Positions 1 to 21,530 of a stretch of 64,000 nucleotides of DNA are shown here, one piece after another (the stretch's first letter is position 1; every line of letters begins with the position of its first letter). A program made the position numbers and the translations under genes. The notes under the pieces were generated by a model. That model ran no database searches. It worked only from the letters and a program-made list of their open reading frames with translations, and had not been told where the DNA came from. The DNA is from Liolophura sinensis (lineage: Eukaryota; Mollusca; Polyplacophora; Chitonida; Chitonidae), in contig NC_088297.1 in NCBI RefSeq assembly GCF_032854445.1, positions 3,223,991-3,287,990 of the forward strand. Reading direction: 5' to 3'.

Positions 1-12
1 CAAAATACCGAC

Positions 13-85
13 CTGACTTCGAGGTTTGGGGTGGACGCCGTGGTGTTCCCACATGGAGCCGTGTTCTGGTAGCAAGCTGGTGCCA
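13..85 (-). CDS. BIM1-like paralogue 2, exon 2
   Basis: 73 nt after acceptor accacag|. Its Cys-x6-Cys-Gly (CYQNTAPCG) aligns without gaps to the gene 1 exon (CILLKAPCG). The donor placed by length conservation is AG|gtcggt, a weak site; gtattt five bases on is an alternative but would change the phase. Confidence 0.72.
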
Positions 86-3000
86 CTGTGGTTGTACAGA
101 AACAGTTCAGCAGTTTGATGTATCATTTCTATCAAAGGCAGTATCAAGATATCATTCCGATATAGATAGATCGAGTTTATGTTATTTATTTATTTATTTA
201 TGGGAGGAAACCTGGGGAAACCCACGACTATCCGCAGGTTGTTGACAGACCTTTCCACGTACGGCCGGAGAGGAAGCCAGCATGAGCTGGACATGAACTC
301 AACGCATCGCTGTGAGGCTCCTGGGTCATTGCCCTCCGCTAGCGCACTAACCAAGTGAGCCACGGAGGCCCCTCGAGTTTATGAGTGCAGGAAACTGAGA
401 AACACATAGGAAACCATCGCTTCAGGTCAGGCAACTGCTAAACATAGGCTCCTCTGATTGAAAGCCGCAACCCAACGGACGAAAGATGGATTCGAGCTTG
501 CGACCCCATTGATCAGAGTCCGATCGTGTCCTTTGGCCATTGATAATGAACACCAAATCTATCTTGGGTGAAACATCTGAGGTTTAATATTGAGTGAGTG
601 AATGAGTGAGTGAGTGAGTGAGTGAGTGCTTGGGGTTTAACGCGGTTTAATATTGAGGTACATGTATAATTATCGAATCAATAAATAAATAAATAAATGA
701 TTCATTGATTGAGGTTCATCGTCGCATTAGCGCGATTCCTTTTCTCAAAAAAATCTGCACTCTGCACAGTACAGGAGGGCGGTTACAGCGAAAATAGCAG
801 TCAGTAATAATGTTTATGAATTTATTCACGTCATCGCTTGAGTGTATGTATGCATGTACCATATGTCTATACTTCAGTCAGATATTATTAAAGACGTACA
901 GCGTAGAGCGGTGATGTGAGTGTGATAGGTGGCCAGTGGTCACTCGTAACCGGGAAATACAGCCTCTTGTCAATTTACAGCAATCAGGGTTTTATTCTAA
1001 CTGTTCATGTGAACAGTAGCAAATTACACGCCCCCCCCCCACTCCCATTCCATTACTTTAGCGAGACTACGTAAAAAATGCAGTGATTCTAATTGCAATT
1101 TACTAGATGTGATTAGATAATCAGTTTCCTGGACTGTCAGTAGAAAAATTTCATAAATTTCAAAATATTAAATTTTATAATATTAAATTTTATATGTGGA
1201 TATATGTTATATGGATATAATGCAATTTATTGTTGTGCCAATTTAGACGATGACTTGGATCAGTGGACCCAAGGTGTTAATGACTAACATTTTTAAGTAA
1301 CTTAATTAGTCACAAGTTATGTCAAAAGAATCGCTGAATCTACATTGACTCACGTCGTGTTTCCACGGATCCGTACCTCTTTTGATTTTTGGGATAAAAG
1401 TGTGGAACTTACAAAAACGCCAAAGACTTTCGAGCTATAAGAAGATAAATGTGCTATACTTCCTTCTCATCTGTTGTGATTTCACAAAGATAACACAGCG
1501 ACTTTATGCTACCGTTTTACAATATAATTAAGACGTACAACATGGAGAGTAAGACCAGAGCAACGACGCAAATGGTCATATGTAACCGGTATAATTAAAG
1601 ACGTACAGTATAGAGAGTAAGACTAGAGCAACGACGCAAATTGTCATATCTAACCGGTATAGTTAAAAGATGTGCAATAACCGGTATAATTAAAGATGTG
1701 CAGCATAGAGAGTAAGGCCAGAGCAGCGACGACAGTGTGATAACTGGCAAATGGTCATATGTAACCGGTATAATTAAAGGCGTGCGGCATAGAGAGTAAG
1801 ACCAGAGCAGCAACGACAGTGTGATAACTGGCAAATGGTCATATGTAACCGGTATAATTAAAGACGTACAGCATAGAGAGTAAGACCAGAGTAGCGACGA
1901 CAGTGTGATAACTGGCAAATGGTCATATGTAACCGGTATAATTAAATGCGTACAGCATAGAGAGTAAGACCAGAGAAGCGACGACTGTGTGATAACTGGC
2001 AAATGGTCATATGTAGCCGGTATAATTAAAGACGTACAGCATAGAGAGTAAGCCCAGAGCAGCAACGACAGTATGATAACTGGCAAATGGTCATATGTAG
2101 CCAGAATAATTAAAGACGTACAGCATAGAGAGTAAGACCAGGGCAGCAACGACAGTGTGATAACTGGCAAATGGTCATATGTAACCGGTATAATTAAAGG
2201 CGTACAGCATAGAGAGTAAGACCAGAGCAGCGACGACTGTGTGATAACTGGCAAATGGTCATATGTAACCGGTATAATTAAAGGCGTACAGCAAAGAGAG
2301 TAAGACCAGAGCAGCGACGACGGTGTGATAACTGGCAAATGGTCATATGTAACCGGTATAATTAAAGACGTACAGGATAGAGAGTAAGACCAGAGCAGCA
2401 ACGACAGTGTGATAACTGGCAAATGGTCATATGTAACCGGTATAATTAAAGACGTACAGCATAGAGAGTAAGACCAGAGTAGCGACGACAGTGTGAAAAC
2501 TGGCAAATGGTCATATGTAACCGGTATAATTAAAGACGTACAGCATAGAGAGTAAGACCAGAGTAGCAACGACAGTGTGATAACTGGCAAATGGTCATAT
2601 GTAAGCGGTATAATTAAAGACGTACAGCATAGAGAGTAAGATTAGAGCAGCGACGACGGTGTGATAACTGGCAAATGGTCATATGTAAGCGGTATAATTA
2701 AAGACGTACAGTATAGAGAGTAAGACCAGAGCAGCGACGACGGTGTGATAACTGGCAAATGGTCATATGTAACCGGTATAATTAAAGACGTACAGCATGG
2801 AGAGTAAGTCCAGGGCAGCAACGACAGTGTGATAACTGGCAAATGGTCACACGTAAGGTTTAATTCTAACTGTTCATATAAATGCATAAACAGTATCAAT
2901 TTACATGCCCCCTAGCACCATGGCTTAGAATTAGGTTTAAAAAGTATTCAGTGACGCCAGTTGTAATTTATTAGACGTCACTGGTCTACAATTCCTCAGA

Positions 3001-4100
3001 ATGACGTATCAATCACATTTAACATACAATCACATTAAAGCAAAGCCGTCGCAACACCACGTCAAGTGCAACTGCCATGGTGACGATCCTCTTCACTCTA
3101 TGTTGCTATGGAAGTTACGCAAGATGGAGCTAGTTATCGTTTCATGAAACGAACTTCAGAGGTCCGTCATACAAAGCTGTCACAACGCTGAATCAAGCAC
3201 GTTCACCATGCTGACGTATCTCTTCGCTGTATGTTGTGATGTGGAAATTACGACAGATGCAGTTTCGTTATCGGGTTTTTCCGAGGACGCTGCAGTGTAA
3301 AAAACGCAGCTGCGTCTTCACTGTATACACGGTATATGTCTGCATGGATATGGTGCCAAGCGCAGTATGCACCTTCTAAGCTTCTAATAAGACTGATGGA
3401 TTGATTGATGGATTGATTGATGGATTGACCGTCGTTTAACCCCATACTCACGAATGTGTACAATGGTGGTCAGTTTCATGGGTTATGGAAGAAACCACCG
3501 ACCTTTGACAAATTAGTGACAAACCTTCCAACGCGTATATACGTTTCTCACGTGTACGGTGGTTGTCAGTTCTAAGGGTGGAGGAAATAGTAGTTCCGGT
3601 AGTAAACCACCGACCTTTGACGAGTTCCTGACAAACTTTCCGTCGCGTGAAGTACAAACTTGCACGTCATACTGGTAAATGACAGGTCTTTTTAAACGTA
3701 CATCAGGCTGCACAAATGGCCACACGTCGACAGCTTATTGTCACTTATCTAGGCCCCTACGAACAGCAGGAACGTGGGTAAATCTACAAACGCATGTCAA
3801 AGGTCGGGATTGAACCCAGAGAGCGCGTCTAATTAGTACACATGTTTTTCTTAATCCCAGGTTCGCGTCCTGAGATAAGTAAGAAAGGTAGATAAAGCAC
3901 AACTCAGTTGTTTTGCTCGTCATTCGTCTGATATAACGGGCTCATTTTCGCAAAGTATGAAAGGAGCAGTTAAAGTATAAAAGTATAATCTCACTCATTT
4001 TGTTGATTCCCACCAGTGGTGTCCTCTGGGGCGGGGAGAGGAGGCAGTGATGGGTATGGCTTAGCCCCACCATACACAGCAACAGAGCAATCGTCCACAT
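13..4100 (-). CDS. Second BIM1-like copper-protein paralogue, 5' part (continues past the left edge)
   Basis: Visible exons are 4100-3995 and 85-13; the rest lies outside the window. Exon 1 encodes MWTIALLLCMVGLSHTHHCL and LSPPQRTPLVGINKM. Exon 2 encodes APACYQNTAPCGNTTASTPN and LEV. Compared with gene 1, the SPPQR, G[IL]N, C and APCG motifs are in the same order, there are six residues between GIN/GLN and the next Cys in both, intron 1 is phase 1 in both, and exon 2 is 73 nt in both. The signal-peptide cleavage site is less clear: several histidines (SHTHH) surround the expected position, so which would become residue 1 is uncertain. Intron 1 (3994-86) carries an 84-bp satellite and SINEs. 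Confidence 0.74.
191..373 (-). mobile_element. SINE-A copy
   Basis: SINE-A is the main family here: a tRNA-like head (GGGGCCTCCGTGGCTCAG), a conserved body (GGTTTCCTCCCACCATAATG and relatives) and a tail ending AAACACCAATCAAATAAATA. This copy is in reverse orientation, with the head at 355-373. Confidence 0.8.
374..879. other. Intronic stretch, mostly unassigned
   Basis: Apart from the SINE-B tail at 591-650 and an AAAT repeat near 680, nothing recognised. Lies in intron 1 of paralogue 2. Confidence 0.5.
591..650 (-). mobile_element. SINE-B tail fragment with GAGT repeat
   Basis: (GAGT)n followed by CTTGGGGTTTAACGC, the reverse complement of the SINE-B 3' end. Confidence 0.6.
880..1045 (+). 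repeat. Dispersed element D, copy
   Basis: Contains a diverged single copy of the 84-bp unit (TTAAAGACGTACAGCGTAGA...GTAACCGG), then the flank TTTTATTCTAACTGTTCA and a C-run, as in other D copies. Confidence 0.6.
1530..2856 (+). repeat. 84-bp satellite array, about 16 units, in intron 1 of BIM1-like paralogue 2
   Basis: The unit is 84 bp; the AACCGGTATAATTAAAG block recurs at 1763, 1847, 1931 and so on. Because 84 is divisible by 3, a minus-strand frame stays open for 331 codons; it is a repeat artefact. The unit and the sequence just after the array (2857-2945) match dispersed element D, so the array is an expansion inside one D copy. Confidence 0.93.
3391..3428. repeat. GATGGATT simple repeat
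   Basis: About four tandem copies of GATGGATTGATT at the edge of a SINE-C copy. Confidence 0.8.
3428..3870 (-). mobile_element. SINE-C-like element, minus orientation
   Basis: Reads CCGTCGTTTAACCCCATACTCA, two AACCACCGACCTTTGAC blocks (3490 and 3605), and a B-box-like GGGATTGAACCCAG near 3810. A similar order occurs at 13745-14008 and 20030-20225. It lies in intron 1 of BIM1-like paralogue 2. Confidence 0.45.
3995..4100 (-). CDS. BIM1-like paralogue 2, exon 1
   Basis: 106 nt: 35 codons plus one base, ending at donor ATGA|gtgaga. The hydrophobic leader WTIALLLCMVGL is followed by the HHCLLSPPQR block. The frame runs on beyond the donor into apparent intron without family similarity. Confidence 0.74.
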
Positions 4101-4494
4101 TGCGAAGAACACTGACAATCTCGGGGGCTTTTTCCACGTCGCCGGCGGCCTTTATAGCTTAATCTGAGACGAATATAACACCTATTATACTCCTGTTGCA
4201 ACAGGTAAAAGTTACCTATACACGATTAGGTATCGGAATTTGGGTTCACTTCCAGGCTCATTCCATGCTCACACAGCTGATAACGCTGGGAAACAGACAA
4301 ACGGCGTTTGCTTCAGTTGCATGTGTGCCGATAAAGAGTGTGAGTCAATATTTGCGTGTAACACAGGCAATTTTTGCGTGCGGCTCCCATGTTCAAAATT
4401 CTTTCATCTGTGTTAAAAATAGATCTGGGCACCCAAGGCACTCTGGTTTCCTTCAGACATAAGCCATCATACATGTAAATGAGCGATTAATTCT

Positions 4495-4675
4495 TAAATT
4501 GATACAGAATGGACGGTGATTGGCTGACAGCGGAGATAGAGTTTCCTGGGTTAAATCATACAACCTTTGCCACACTTGGATATATATACCGTAACTATAT
4601 TTCAGCTTAAGAAAGGCATAGCTCGGACTTGTCTATACCACACAAGCCTGTCAGAATTGATTCTGTAGCCCTTTA
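4495..4675. mobile_element. MITE-F copy 1 (TTAA-flanked inverted repeats)
   Basis: The left end TTAAATTGATACAGAATGG pairs with the right end TTCTGTAGCCCTTTAA. The body (GTTTCCTGGGTTAA, GGACTTGTCTAT) matches copy 2 at 38294. Confidence 0.65.
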
Positions 4676-4702
4676 AGCGCGGCGTCTAACACCAGTCAAT
4701 TC

Positions 4703-4868
4703 ATTTATTTATTTGTTTCTTTCCTTTTTTTTCTTTATTTTTTTACGCCGGACCGGCACTTAAGTATATTTCATTTAAAGTATTGGGAGGAAACAGTGCA
4801 GAGCCTGGGGGAAACCCACAACCTTCCGCAAGCTGCTGACAAGACCTTCCCACGTACGGAGCCAGCAT
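4703..4868 (-). mobile_element. SINE-A copy, 5'-truncated
   Basis: Tail ATTTATTTATTTG, ACGCCGGACC, GGAGGAAACAGTGCAGAGCC, CCTTCCCACGTACGG. No tRNA head. Confidence 0.65.
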
Positions 4869-5292
4869 ATAGGTGTGCATCGAACGAATCCCAGTTAATT
4901 ACTGTAGAGTTTGTACGCACTGCTGATATCATTTGTGATGGTATATTGGACGAATATGTAATATAGGTAACATATAGGTGTCACAATTGATAGGGTGCAT
5001 GTATCATGGTTGCCATGGTTACTCTATAGTCTTTTTTTATTTGCCTTTTGTAGACTATCGACCTCATGAAGAGATAACGGACCAGTAACATTCCCTAGTC
5101 ACTTTCCTTTTGCTACTGTTACACTTTTCACAGCTGTTTTGACTGTTACACTGTGATAGCATTGGTTGTCGCTATCTCTGATTCAAATAAATGTTGTCAA
5201 CCCCAAAAGACGTTGTTGGTTCACATATGTTTTATTACAACGTGACTAATTTAGTTCATGGATGAACTTTCATTAAGACATCGCAATCAGAA

Positions 5293-5298
5293 TTTATT
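5293..5298 (-). terminator. Poly(A) signal candidate after the orphan last exon
   Basis: AATAAA on the minus strand, 35 nt past the TAA at 5335-5333. Together with the intact acceptor it shows the copy could still function as a terminal exon. Confidence 0.4.
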
Positions 5299-5332
5299 TA
5301 AAAATCCAAAATTTTCGGGCGACCATGTCACG

Positions 5333-5425
5333 TTAAAGATTCTGTTGAAGCTTTCTGCTGACAAAGATGTCGGCGCATTGGTAAAACACCGCGGGAGCTT
5401 TAGGGTTCTTGGTTACGTACATGGA
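5333..5425 (-). CDS. Orphan or alternative terminal exon of the BIM1-like family
   Basis: After acceptor tctttcag| this 93-nt exon encodes SMYVTKNPKAPAVFYQCADI then FVSRKLQQNL and TAA. It matches gene 1 exon 6 at 17 of the first 22 residues, starts in the same phase and has its own AATAAA 35 nt downstream. No partner exons were found between it and gene 1. It could be an alternative last exon of gene 1 (4.6 kb beyond the first), or the remnant of a third gene. The seven-residue C-terminal extension is unlike exon 6. Confidence 0.68.
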   Translation of the reverse strand, partial: SMYVTKNPKAPAVFYQCADIFVSRKLQQNL

Positions 5426-5539
5426 CTGAAAGACAAACAACAACAACGTATTAACTGTTGGGGAGCCTACTACGATAATGCTTTTATCTACACGTCGACG
5501 CGCGAGATGCCATTGTATGCTGGCCAAAGCATTTGACCC

Positions 5540-5640
5540 TCTTTCACAAAACTTCGTAAATCAATTTTTCGTAACTTCTCTCGTAAATGTGACTTACGAA
5601 TGTGACTTACGAACTTACGAAGTTTTGTGAAAGTGGCCCC
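5540..5640. mobile_element. Short foldback MITE
   Basis: Left CTTTCACAAAACTTCGTAA pairs perfectly with right TTACGAAGTTTTGTGAAAG; total length about 100 bp. A related, diverged version lies at 11138-11312. Confidence 0.75.
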
Positions 5641-6470
<830 letters not shown>

Positions 6471-7070
6471 CAAATGAGGAGGAATTCTAAAATTATCCCA
6501 ACATCAGATGAAAGAATGTGAAAACTTTGGTCTTTTTTGAGGAGAAAAAGGTATTTGGAAATAGTTTGCATGATGAGTATTTGGGGCCATCTCTTGGTAT
6601 AAATCGTCTTTGCATAATAATGTTCTAAATAAGGATGTTATGCTTGTCTAAGAAATTTGTTGTATATATCCAAACACATGCCTTTAACCTAAATAATAAC
6701 AAAAGTTATGAATATAATGAAAATATAAATATGATCAAACTCCAGATTGATACAGACCAAATTCTAATGCCAATATATTTAGTAAACATGTGTTACATCT
6801 TCATTTATAACATTATTTCGCAAAAACCATATATATCAGGAAGTGGTCTCATATACCCACCATACAATAATTATTTTCAAGTGTCTCTTTCTATTTAAAG
6901 AGAAATTGAAAAAAATATCGAATACCACATTTATGACGAACTTTTCGCACTCTTTCATCTGAGCTTAAAGCAATTTTTAAGCCAAAACCACAGTCGATTC
7001 GGAGAGAGCTGGATTCAAGCCTTTAATTACTTAATCAGTGCTCAGGGGACAATTGATCTATTACAATTAG
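6471..7070. other. AT-rich intergenic, nothing recognised
   Basis: One 87-codon frame (6635-6898) has AT-driven composition and no recognisable domain. Confidence 0.5.
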
Positions 7071-7139
7071 TATTGGAAGTAAACTACCGCAATTTGGCAG
7101 GTTCCTCACAAACCTCTCCACTTAAAGCTGTTTTACAAG

Positions 7140-7333
7140 CAATATACGACGCCAGACAGCATTATGGTGGGAGGAAAGCGGTCAGAGCCGAGAGGAAACC
7201 GACGACAATCCGCACGTTGCTGGAAGACCCTCTCACTGACGGCCGGAGAGAAAGCCAGCGTGAGCAAGACTTGGACATACAGCGAGGTCATTGTGCCGCA
7301 CTAGCGCGCTAATCAACTGGGTCACGGGAGCAC
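7140..7333 (-). mobile_element. SINE-A copy
   Basis: ACGACGCCAGACAGCATTAT, GGTGGGAGGAAAGC, then the head end CTAGCGCGCTAATCAACTGG. Reverse orientation; the 79-codon frame through it is not a gene. Confidence 0.7.
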
Positions 7334-7419
7334 TCAACCATGCTACTGTGCATGTTGTGGTGTATTTATTTACTTATTTCATTGGTGTTAAACGCAATAC
7401 TTAAAGACCCTTTCACTTA

Positions 7420-8458
7420 AACGAGTTTTATCTGTTCGTTGGCAATGTTACATTGTGTAAAGGTATATTATTAGTTGGCAATGTTTGCTTGAGTAAACTA
7501 TATTGTTAGTTGGCAATGTTAGCTTGAGTAAAACTTTATTTTTAGTTGCCCATGTTAGATTGTGTAAAACTATATTGTTAGTTGGCAATGTTAGCTTGTG
7601 TAAAACTATATTGTTAGTTGGCAATGTTAGATTGTGTAAAACTATATTGTTAGTTGCCCATGGTAGATTGTGTAAAAGTATATTGTTAGTTGGCAATGTT
7701 AGCTTGAGTAAAACTATATTGTTAGTTGCCCATGTTAGATTGTGTAAAACTATATTGTTAGTTGGCAATGTTAGCTTGAGAAAAACTATATTGTTAGTTG
7801 CCCATGATAGATTGTGTAAAACTATATTGTTAGTTGGCAATGTTAGATTGAGTAGAACTATATTGTTAGTTGGCAATAATAGATTGTGTAAAAGTATATT
7901 GTTAGTTGGCAATGTTAGATTGAGTAGAACTATATTGTTAGTTGGCAATGTTAGCTTGTGTAAAACTATATTGTTAGTTGGCAATGTTAGATTGAGTAGA
8001 ACTACATTGTTAGTTGGCAATGTTAGCCTGTGTAAAACTATATTGTTAGTTGCCCATGATAGATTGTGTAAAAGTATATTGTTTGTTGGCAATGTTAGCT
8101 TGAGTAAAACTATATTGTTAGTTGCCCATGATAGATTGTGTAAAACTATATTGTTAGTTGGCAATGTTAGATTGAGTAGAACTGTATTGTTAGTTGGCAA
8201 TGTTAGCTTGTGTAAAACTATATTGTTAGTTGGCAATGTTAGCTTGTGTAAAACTATATTGTTAGTTGGCAATGTTAGATTGAGTAGAACTGTATTGTTA
8301 GTTGCCCATGATAGATTGTGTAAAACTATATTGTTAGTTGGCAATGTTAGATTGAGTAGAACTATATTGTTAGTTGCCCATGATAGATTGTGTAAAACTA
8401 TATTGTTAGTTGGCAATGTTAGATTGAGTAGAACTATATTGTTAGTTGGCAATGTATA
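7420..8458. repeat. 36-bp tandem array, about 29 units
   Basis: Unit of the type TTGTTAGTTGGCAATGTTAG plus ATTGTGTAAAACTATA. Two variants alternate (GGCAATGTTA and GCCCATGATA). The period is divisible by 3, so frames of 318 and 334 codons stay open on both strands; these are artefacts. Confidence 0.96.
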
Positions 8459-9870
8459 AAACTATGCTGATAATTAAACATCAACAAGCTGCATGTATGT
8501 GCAAAGCATAGAATCACCTTTACGAGAGAAATAGTGCATGAAGTATCTAAATCAAAGCTCGGGCCGTCAACCCGTAAAAGAATATCCAACGTTATATTCC
8601 CAAATACCAGCTAAATTAATAAAATTTGCATCCCAATCTGTAAAAAATATGTATAATTTTAACGCAAGATTGCTATCTTGAAGTAGAAGTCGTCAAAAGT
8701 TTCCAGCTTATACTGGAAAGACAAGGAGATGCACGTGCAATTCGTTAGCAAATCATTCACTGAGAACTTTTGCGTAGATCGTGTTATTATAGACTACACA
8801 TGCGCAGTTGAGGCAATTGGGTGCAAGATTGACCACCGAACTTAAAAAGTGAAGGAGCAGTGATTGGGTAATACTGGCATACAGATATTTTAGGTTGTTG
8901 ATGCACTATAAATTTCTTTACTGTTAGATTGCGCTTCGTTATAATATGTGAGAGTTTTGTGTTTGGATAGAACTGAAAACTGTTTTGCCGCTGATACTTG
9001 TTATCCATCCCTGGAGGTTACCAAGGTAACAAAATGTTATGATTTCACTTCCAGCAGCCATAGCTCAAAAAATGGTGGCTATGCTAGGTTGGCTTTTTGA
9101 TATGTTGTAGATAAAAATGCAAGCTGCGCGTGGTGATATTGTATTGTACAACGCCATAGTTTAAGGATTTATATTTCTGAGGTTGAAGTCGACAAATTTA
9201 CTACATTTGCTGGATAGTAAAGAAAATCACTGCGTCCTATAGCAGGCCCTACCTTCGTCTTGCCTACACATATGCCTGACATAATACTATGCATTATTGT
9301 CCATTGGGATCATCCTGCTAATTTAGCACAACGACAATCTCTAACGGTATATATGGCTTTCCTGCTCTGACTTAATTTATAGCATTTGTATGTATCTTTA
9401 GAGTAATCTCCCTTTGTTCTGGATCACATGGGAAGGCGGCATATCTTTGAATCCCGTAAGGTTGGTGCCAGTGTAAAGCAGGACATCGCCATCTATTGTT
9501 ATCACAAAAAATGATAATTGCACAACGTCTAGAATGTTACAATGTATTAGTTTCTAATGTAACGTTGGTCTGTCTTTATTGAGACGTCATCATGATGAGC
9601 TGGGAAAGCAACGTTTGACGTCAATAAAATCAGGTCAAGGTCCTATTACCGGGCGTTTGATGGGTTCCCACTGGACTCCACTGAATGTCAGCTCAAACAC
9701 TGTGCTACAACGATGAAGTTTCCCCGCCTAAAGTCAGTCACGATCAGCGACTTTCAATATCCGTGCAACTTCCTCAAACCATCAATGATCGTATAACCAC
9801 AGCTGTAGTAAAAGCCTACCACATACTTAAACGACACCAGCCAAAGGGCCATAAAAAGTTTTTATGGCGT
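8459..9870. other. Intergenic to gene 1 3' flank, nothing recognised
   Basis: Searched by eye on the minus strand for partner exons of the orphan exon at 5425-5333; none found. The 78-codon plus frame at 9685 has no family features. Confidence 0.45.
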
Positions 9871-9879
9871 TTAACAAGT

Positions 9880-9885
9880 TTTATT
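9880..9885 (-). terminator. Poly(A) signal candidate for BIM1-like gene 1
   Basis: AATAAA on the minus strand, about 190 nt after the TAG of exon 6. It is the first hexamer noticed downstream. Usage is inferred. Confidence 0.45.
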
Positions 9886-10071
9886 TGGAACAGAACGAGA
9901 ATAGTATCCTTTACAATGTGAAAGAATCAAGACTGGAAATGATTTTCGTGTAAACAGTCACAACAGTTTGACGTAATGCCTTTTGCCGACTTTGTCATCT
10001 GGGCAAAACTAACTGTCCTTCCCACAAGGGCCTTTCCGATGAAATGAAGGCAGGGTACGAGTCAACCTTGC

Positions 10072-19635
<9,564 letters not shown>

Positions 19636-19695
19636 CTTGTCAGGTGTGTGTGTGTAGGGCTCCCTTTACTCTGAACGCCTACAACCAGAGGCAAA

Positions 19696-19708
19696 CTTCA
19701 TATATTCT
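19696..19708 (-). promoter_or_regulatory. Possible TATA element of BIM1-like gene 1
   Basis: On the minus strand GAATATATGAAG lies about 65 nt upstream of the start codon, a distance allowing a 5' UTR of some 35 nt. A short CA repeat lies between it and the ATG. Low confidence; there are no transcript data. Confidence 0.25.
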
Positions 19709-19847
19709 CGCACAACAGAGTGGATCCGCAAGAATCAGGGCACCGGTCTACCTTAACCCTTTGTATCCCAAAATAATTTCAGGCTATGGTCTAAAATTTA
19801 TTTCACTGTTTCTCAACACTATACTGAAGGATGGAGCTCCTGTCAAG

Positions 19848-20021
19848 CCGTACGTGAAAGGTCTGACAGCAACCGGATGATCGTGGGTTCCCCCCGGGCT
19901 CTGCCTTGTTTCTTCTCGCCATAATGCTGGCCGCTGTCGTATAAGTGAAACGTTCTTGAATACGGCGTAAAACACCAATAAAATAAATAAGTAAATAAAT
20001 AAATAAATAAATAAATAAATA
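19848..20021 (+). mobile_element. SINE-A copy, 3' part
   Basis: GTACGTGAAAGGTCTGACAG to ACACCAATAAAATAAATAAG and an AAAT tail. It lies about 210 bp upstream of the gene 1 ATG. Confidence 0.78.
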
Positions 20022-20029
20022 TACGATTA

Positions 20030-20225
20030 CGGGGTATTTTAAATTAATGGATGAAAGATACCGGAGTACCCGGTATAAACCACCGACCTTTTGCAAGTTA
20101 CCGACGAACTTTCTCACGTGTGACGTACAGATATAGACACCATACTGGTGGAAGACGTCTTTAATTAACGAATGTTAGACTCAGCTAAAGGCCATACATC
20201 GTCGACTGCTTACCTAAGCCTAAAC
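20030..20225 (-). mobile_element. SINE-C-like fragment
   Basis: AAACCACCGACCTTTTGCAA and TCACGTGTGACGTACAGATA match the 3428-3870 element. Confidence 0.4.
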
Positions 20226-20884
20226 TTATTCCAAGTCAATCAAATTCTTAAATATATTTATCAAATAAATTTTGACTGTTTGACTGATTATGTGTTGTAG
20301 TTGTAAAATTGCAGCCCAGTTAGAGCATTCAGCCTCTAATTGCTTGTTTTATGCAGAAGATTAAGGCCTTGTAATTTAGCCAAAAAATTGATGTCTTTGT
20401 AAAGAATGCATGATCTGTGCACGGATCCTAGGAGAGATTGTCATACTTGGGTTCTGATATGAGAATTATGAACGAGTTGCAACTGCACGCATCATTCACG
20501 AAGAAACTTAAGTTTTGTTTTCTTTCATCGTAATCTACATATGGATATTATTAAAATTATATGTTATAAAAAATTATTATTATATTATATTATAAAAAAC
20601 ATGGTTGAAAACCGTCGAGATACGTTGGCATCCAGTAGCTAAATCAAGTCAGTCGAGTTCGTCATGTTTTAATCAGACAATAGCGGGAAAAGTACATATG
20701 CCGTGGCTCAGTTCAGTGTGTATATCGCATAATATGCAGGACATAAAATGCACGTACAGTTCTTGAACTAGTCTTCTTATAAAAGCTCACTTTGATTGCA
20801 TTTAGCGGAAAAAGTGAACCAGATTCTATGCAGCCAATTTATTTATTTATTTATTTATTTTTTTTATTTATTCCATTGTTGCTA

Positions 20885-21530
20885 AGGCTATACTTAATAA
20901 TGTTTATACGCTACACTCAATACTGTTCATAAGCGATCCTCAATTTTTACGCTCCACACAATAACGTTTATACACTACACTTAATAATGTTTATACGCCA
21001 CACTCAGTAATGTTATATGCTACACTCAATAATGTATATACGCTACACTCAATAATGTATATACGCTACCCTTAATAATGTTTATATGCTACACCCAAAA
21101 ATGTATATACGCTACACACAATAACGTTTTTACGCTACACCCAATAATGTTTATAAGCTATACTTAATAATGTTTATACGCTACGCTCAATAATGTTTAT
21201 ACGCTGCACTCAATACTGTTATACGCTATACTCAATAATGTTTATACGTTACACTCAATACTTTTTACGCTACACTCATTATGTATATACGCTACACCTA
21301 ATAATGTTTATTCGCTACACTCAGTAGTGTTTATACTCAACACTTAATAATGTGTTTATGCTACACTCAATAATGTTATACACTACACTCAATAATGTTT
21401 ATACGCTACACTCAATAATGTTTATACGCTACACACAATAGTGTTATACGCTACCCTCATTAATGTTTATACACTTCACCCATCACTGTTTATACGATAC
21501 AATCAATAATGATTATACGCTTACCATGAT
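20885..21530. repeat. About 23-bp tandem array
   Basis: TTTATACGCTACACTCAATA and ATG, with many single-base variants and some short units; about 27 copies. Confidence 0.9.

Noticed and set aside
1595-2590. 331-codon minus-strand frame
   Set aside because: It is the 84-bp satellite read in an open frame; 84 is a multiple of 3 and the peptide repeats every 28 residues.
7073-7312. 79-codon frame
   Set aside because: Lies on a reverse SINE-A copy.
7420-8458. CRISPR-like array
   Set aside because: Repeats are contiguous without unique spacers, and the genome is eukaryotic; the same holds for the 47-bp array at 52322-53551.
7448-8459. Opposing 334- and 318-codon frames
   Set aside because: Both follow from the 36-bp tandem repeat; no start context, splice sites or domain.
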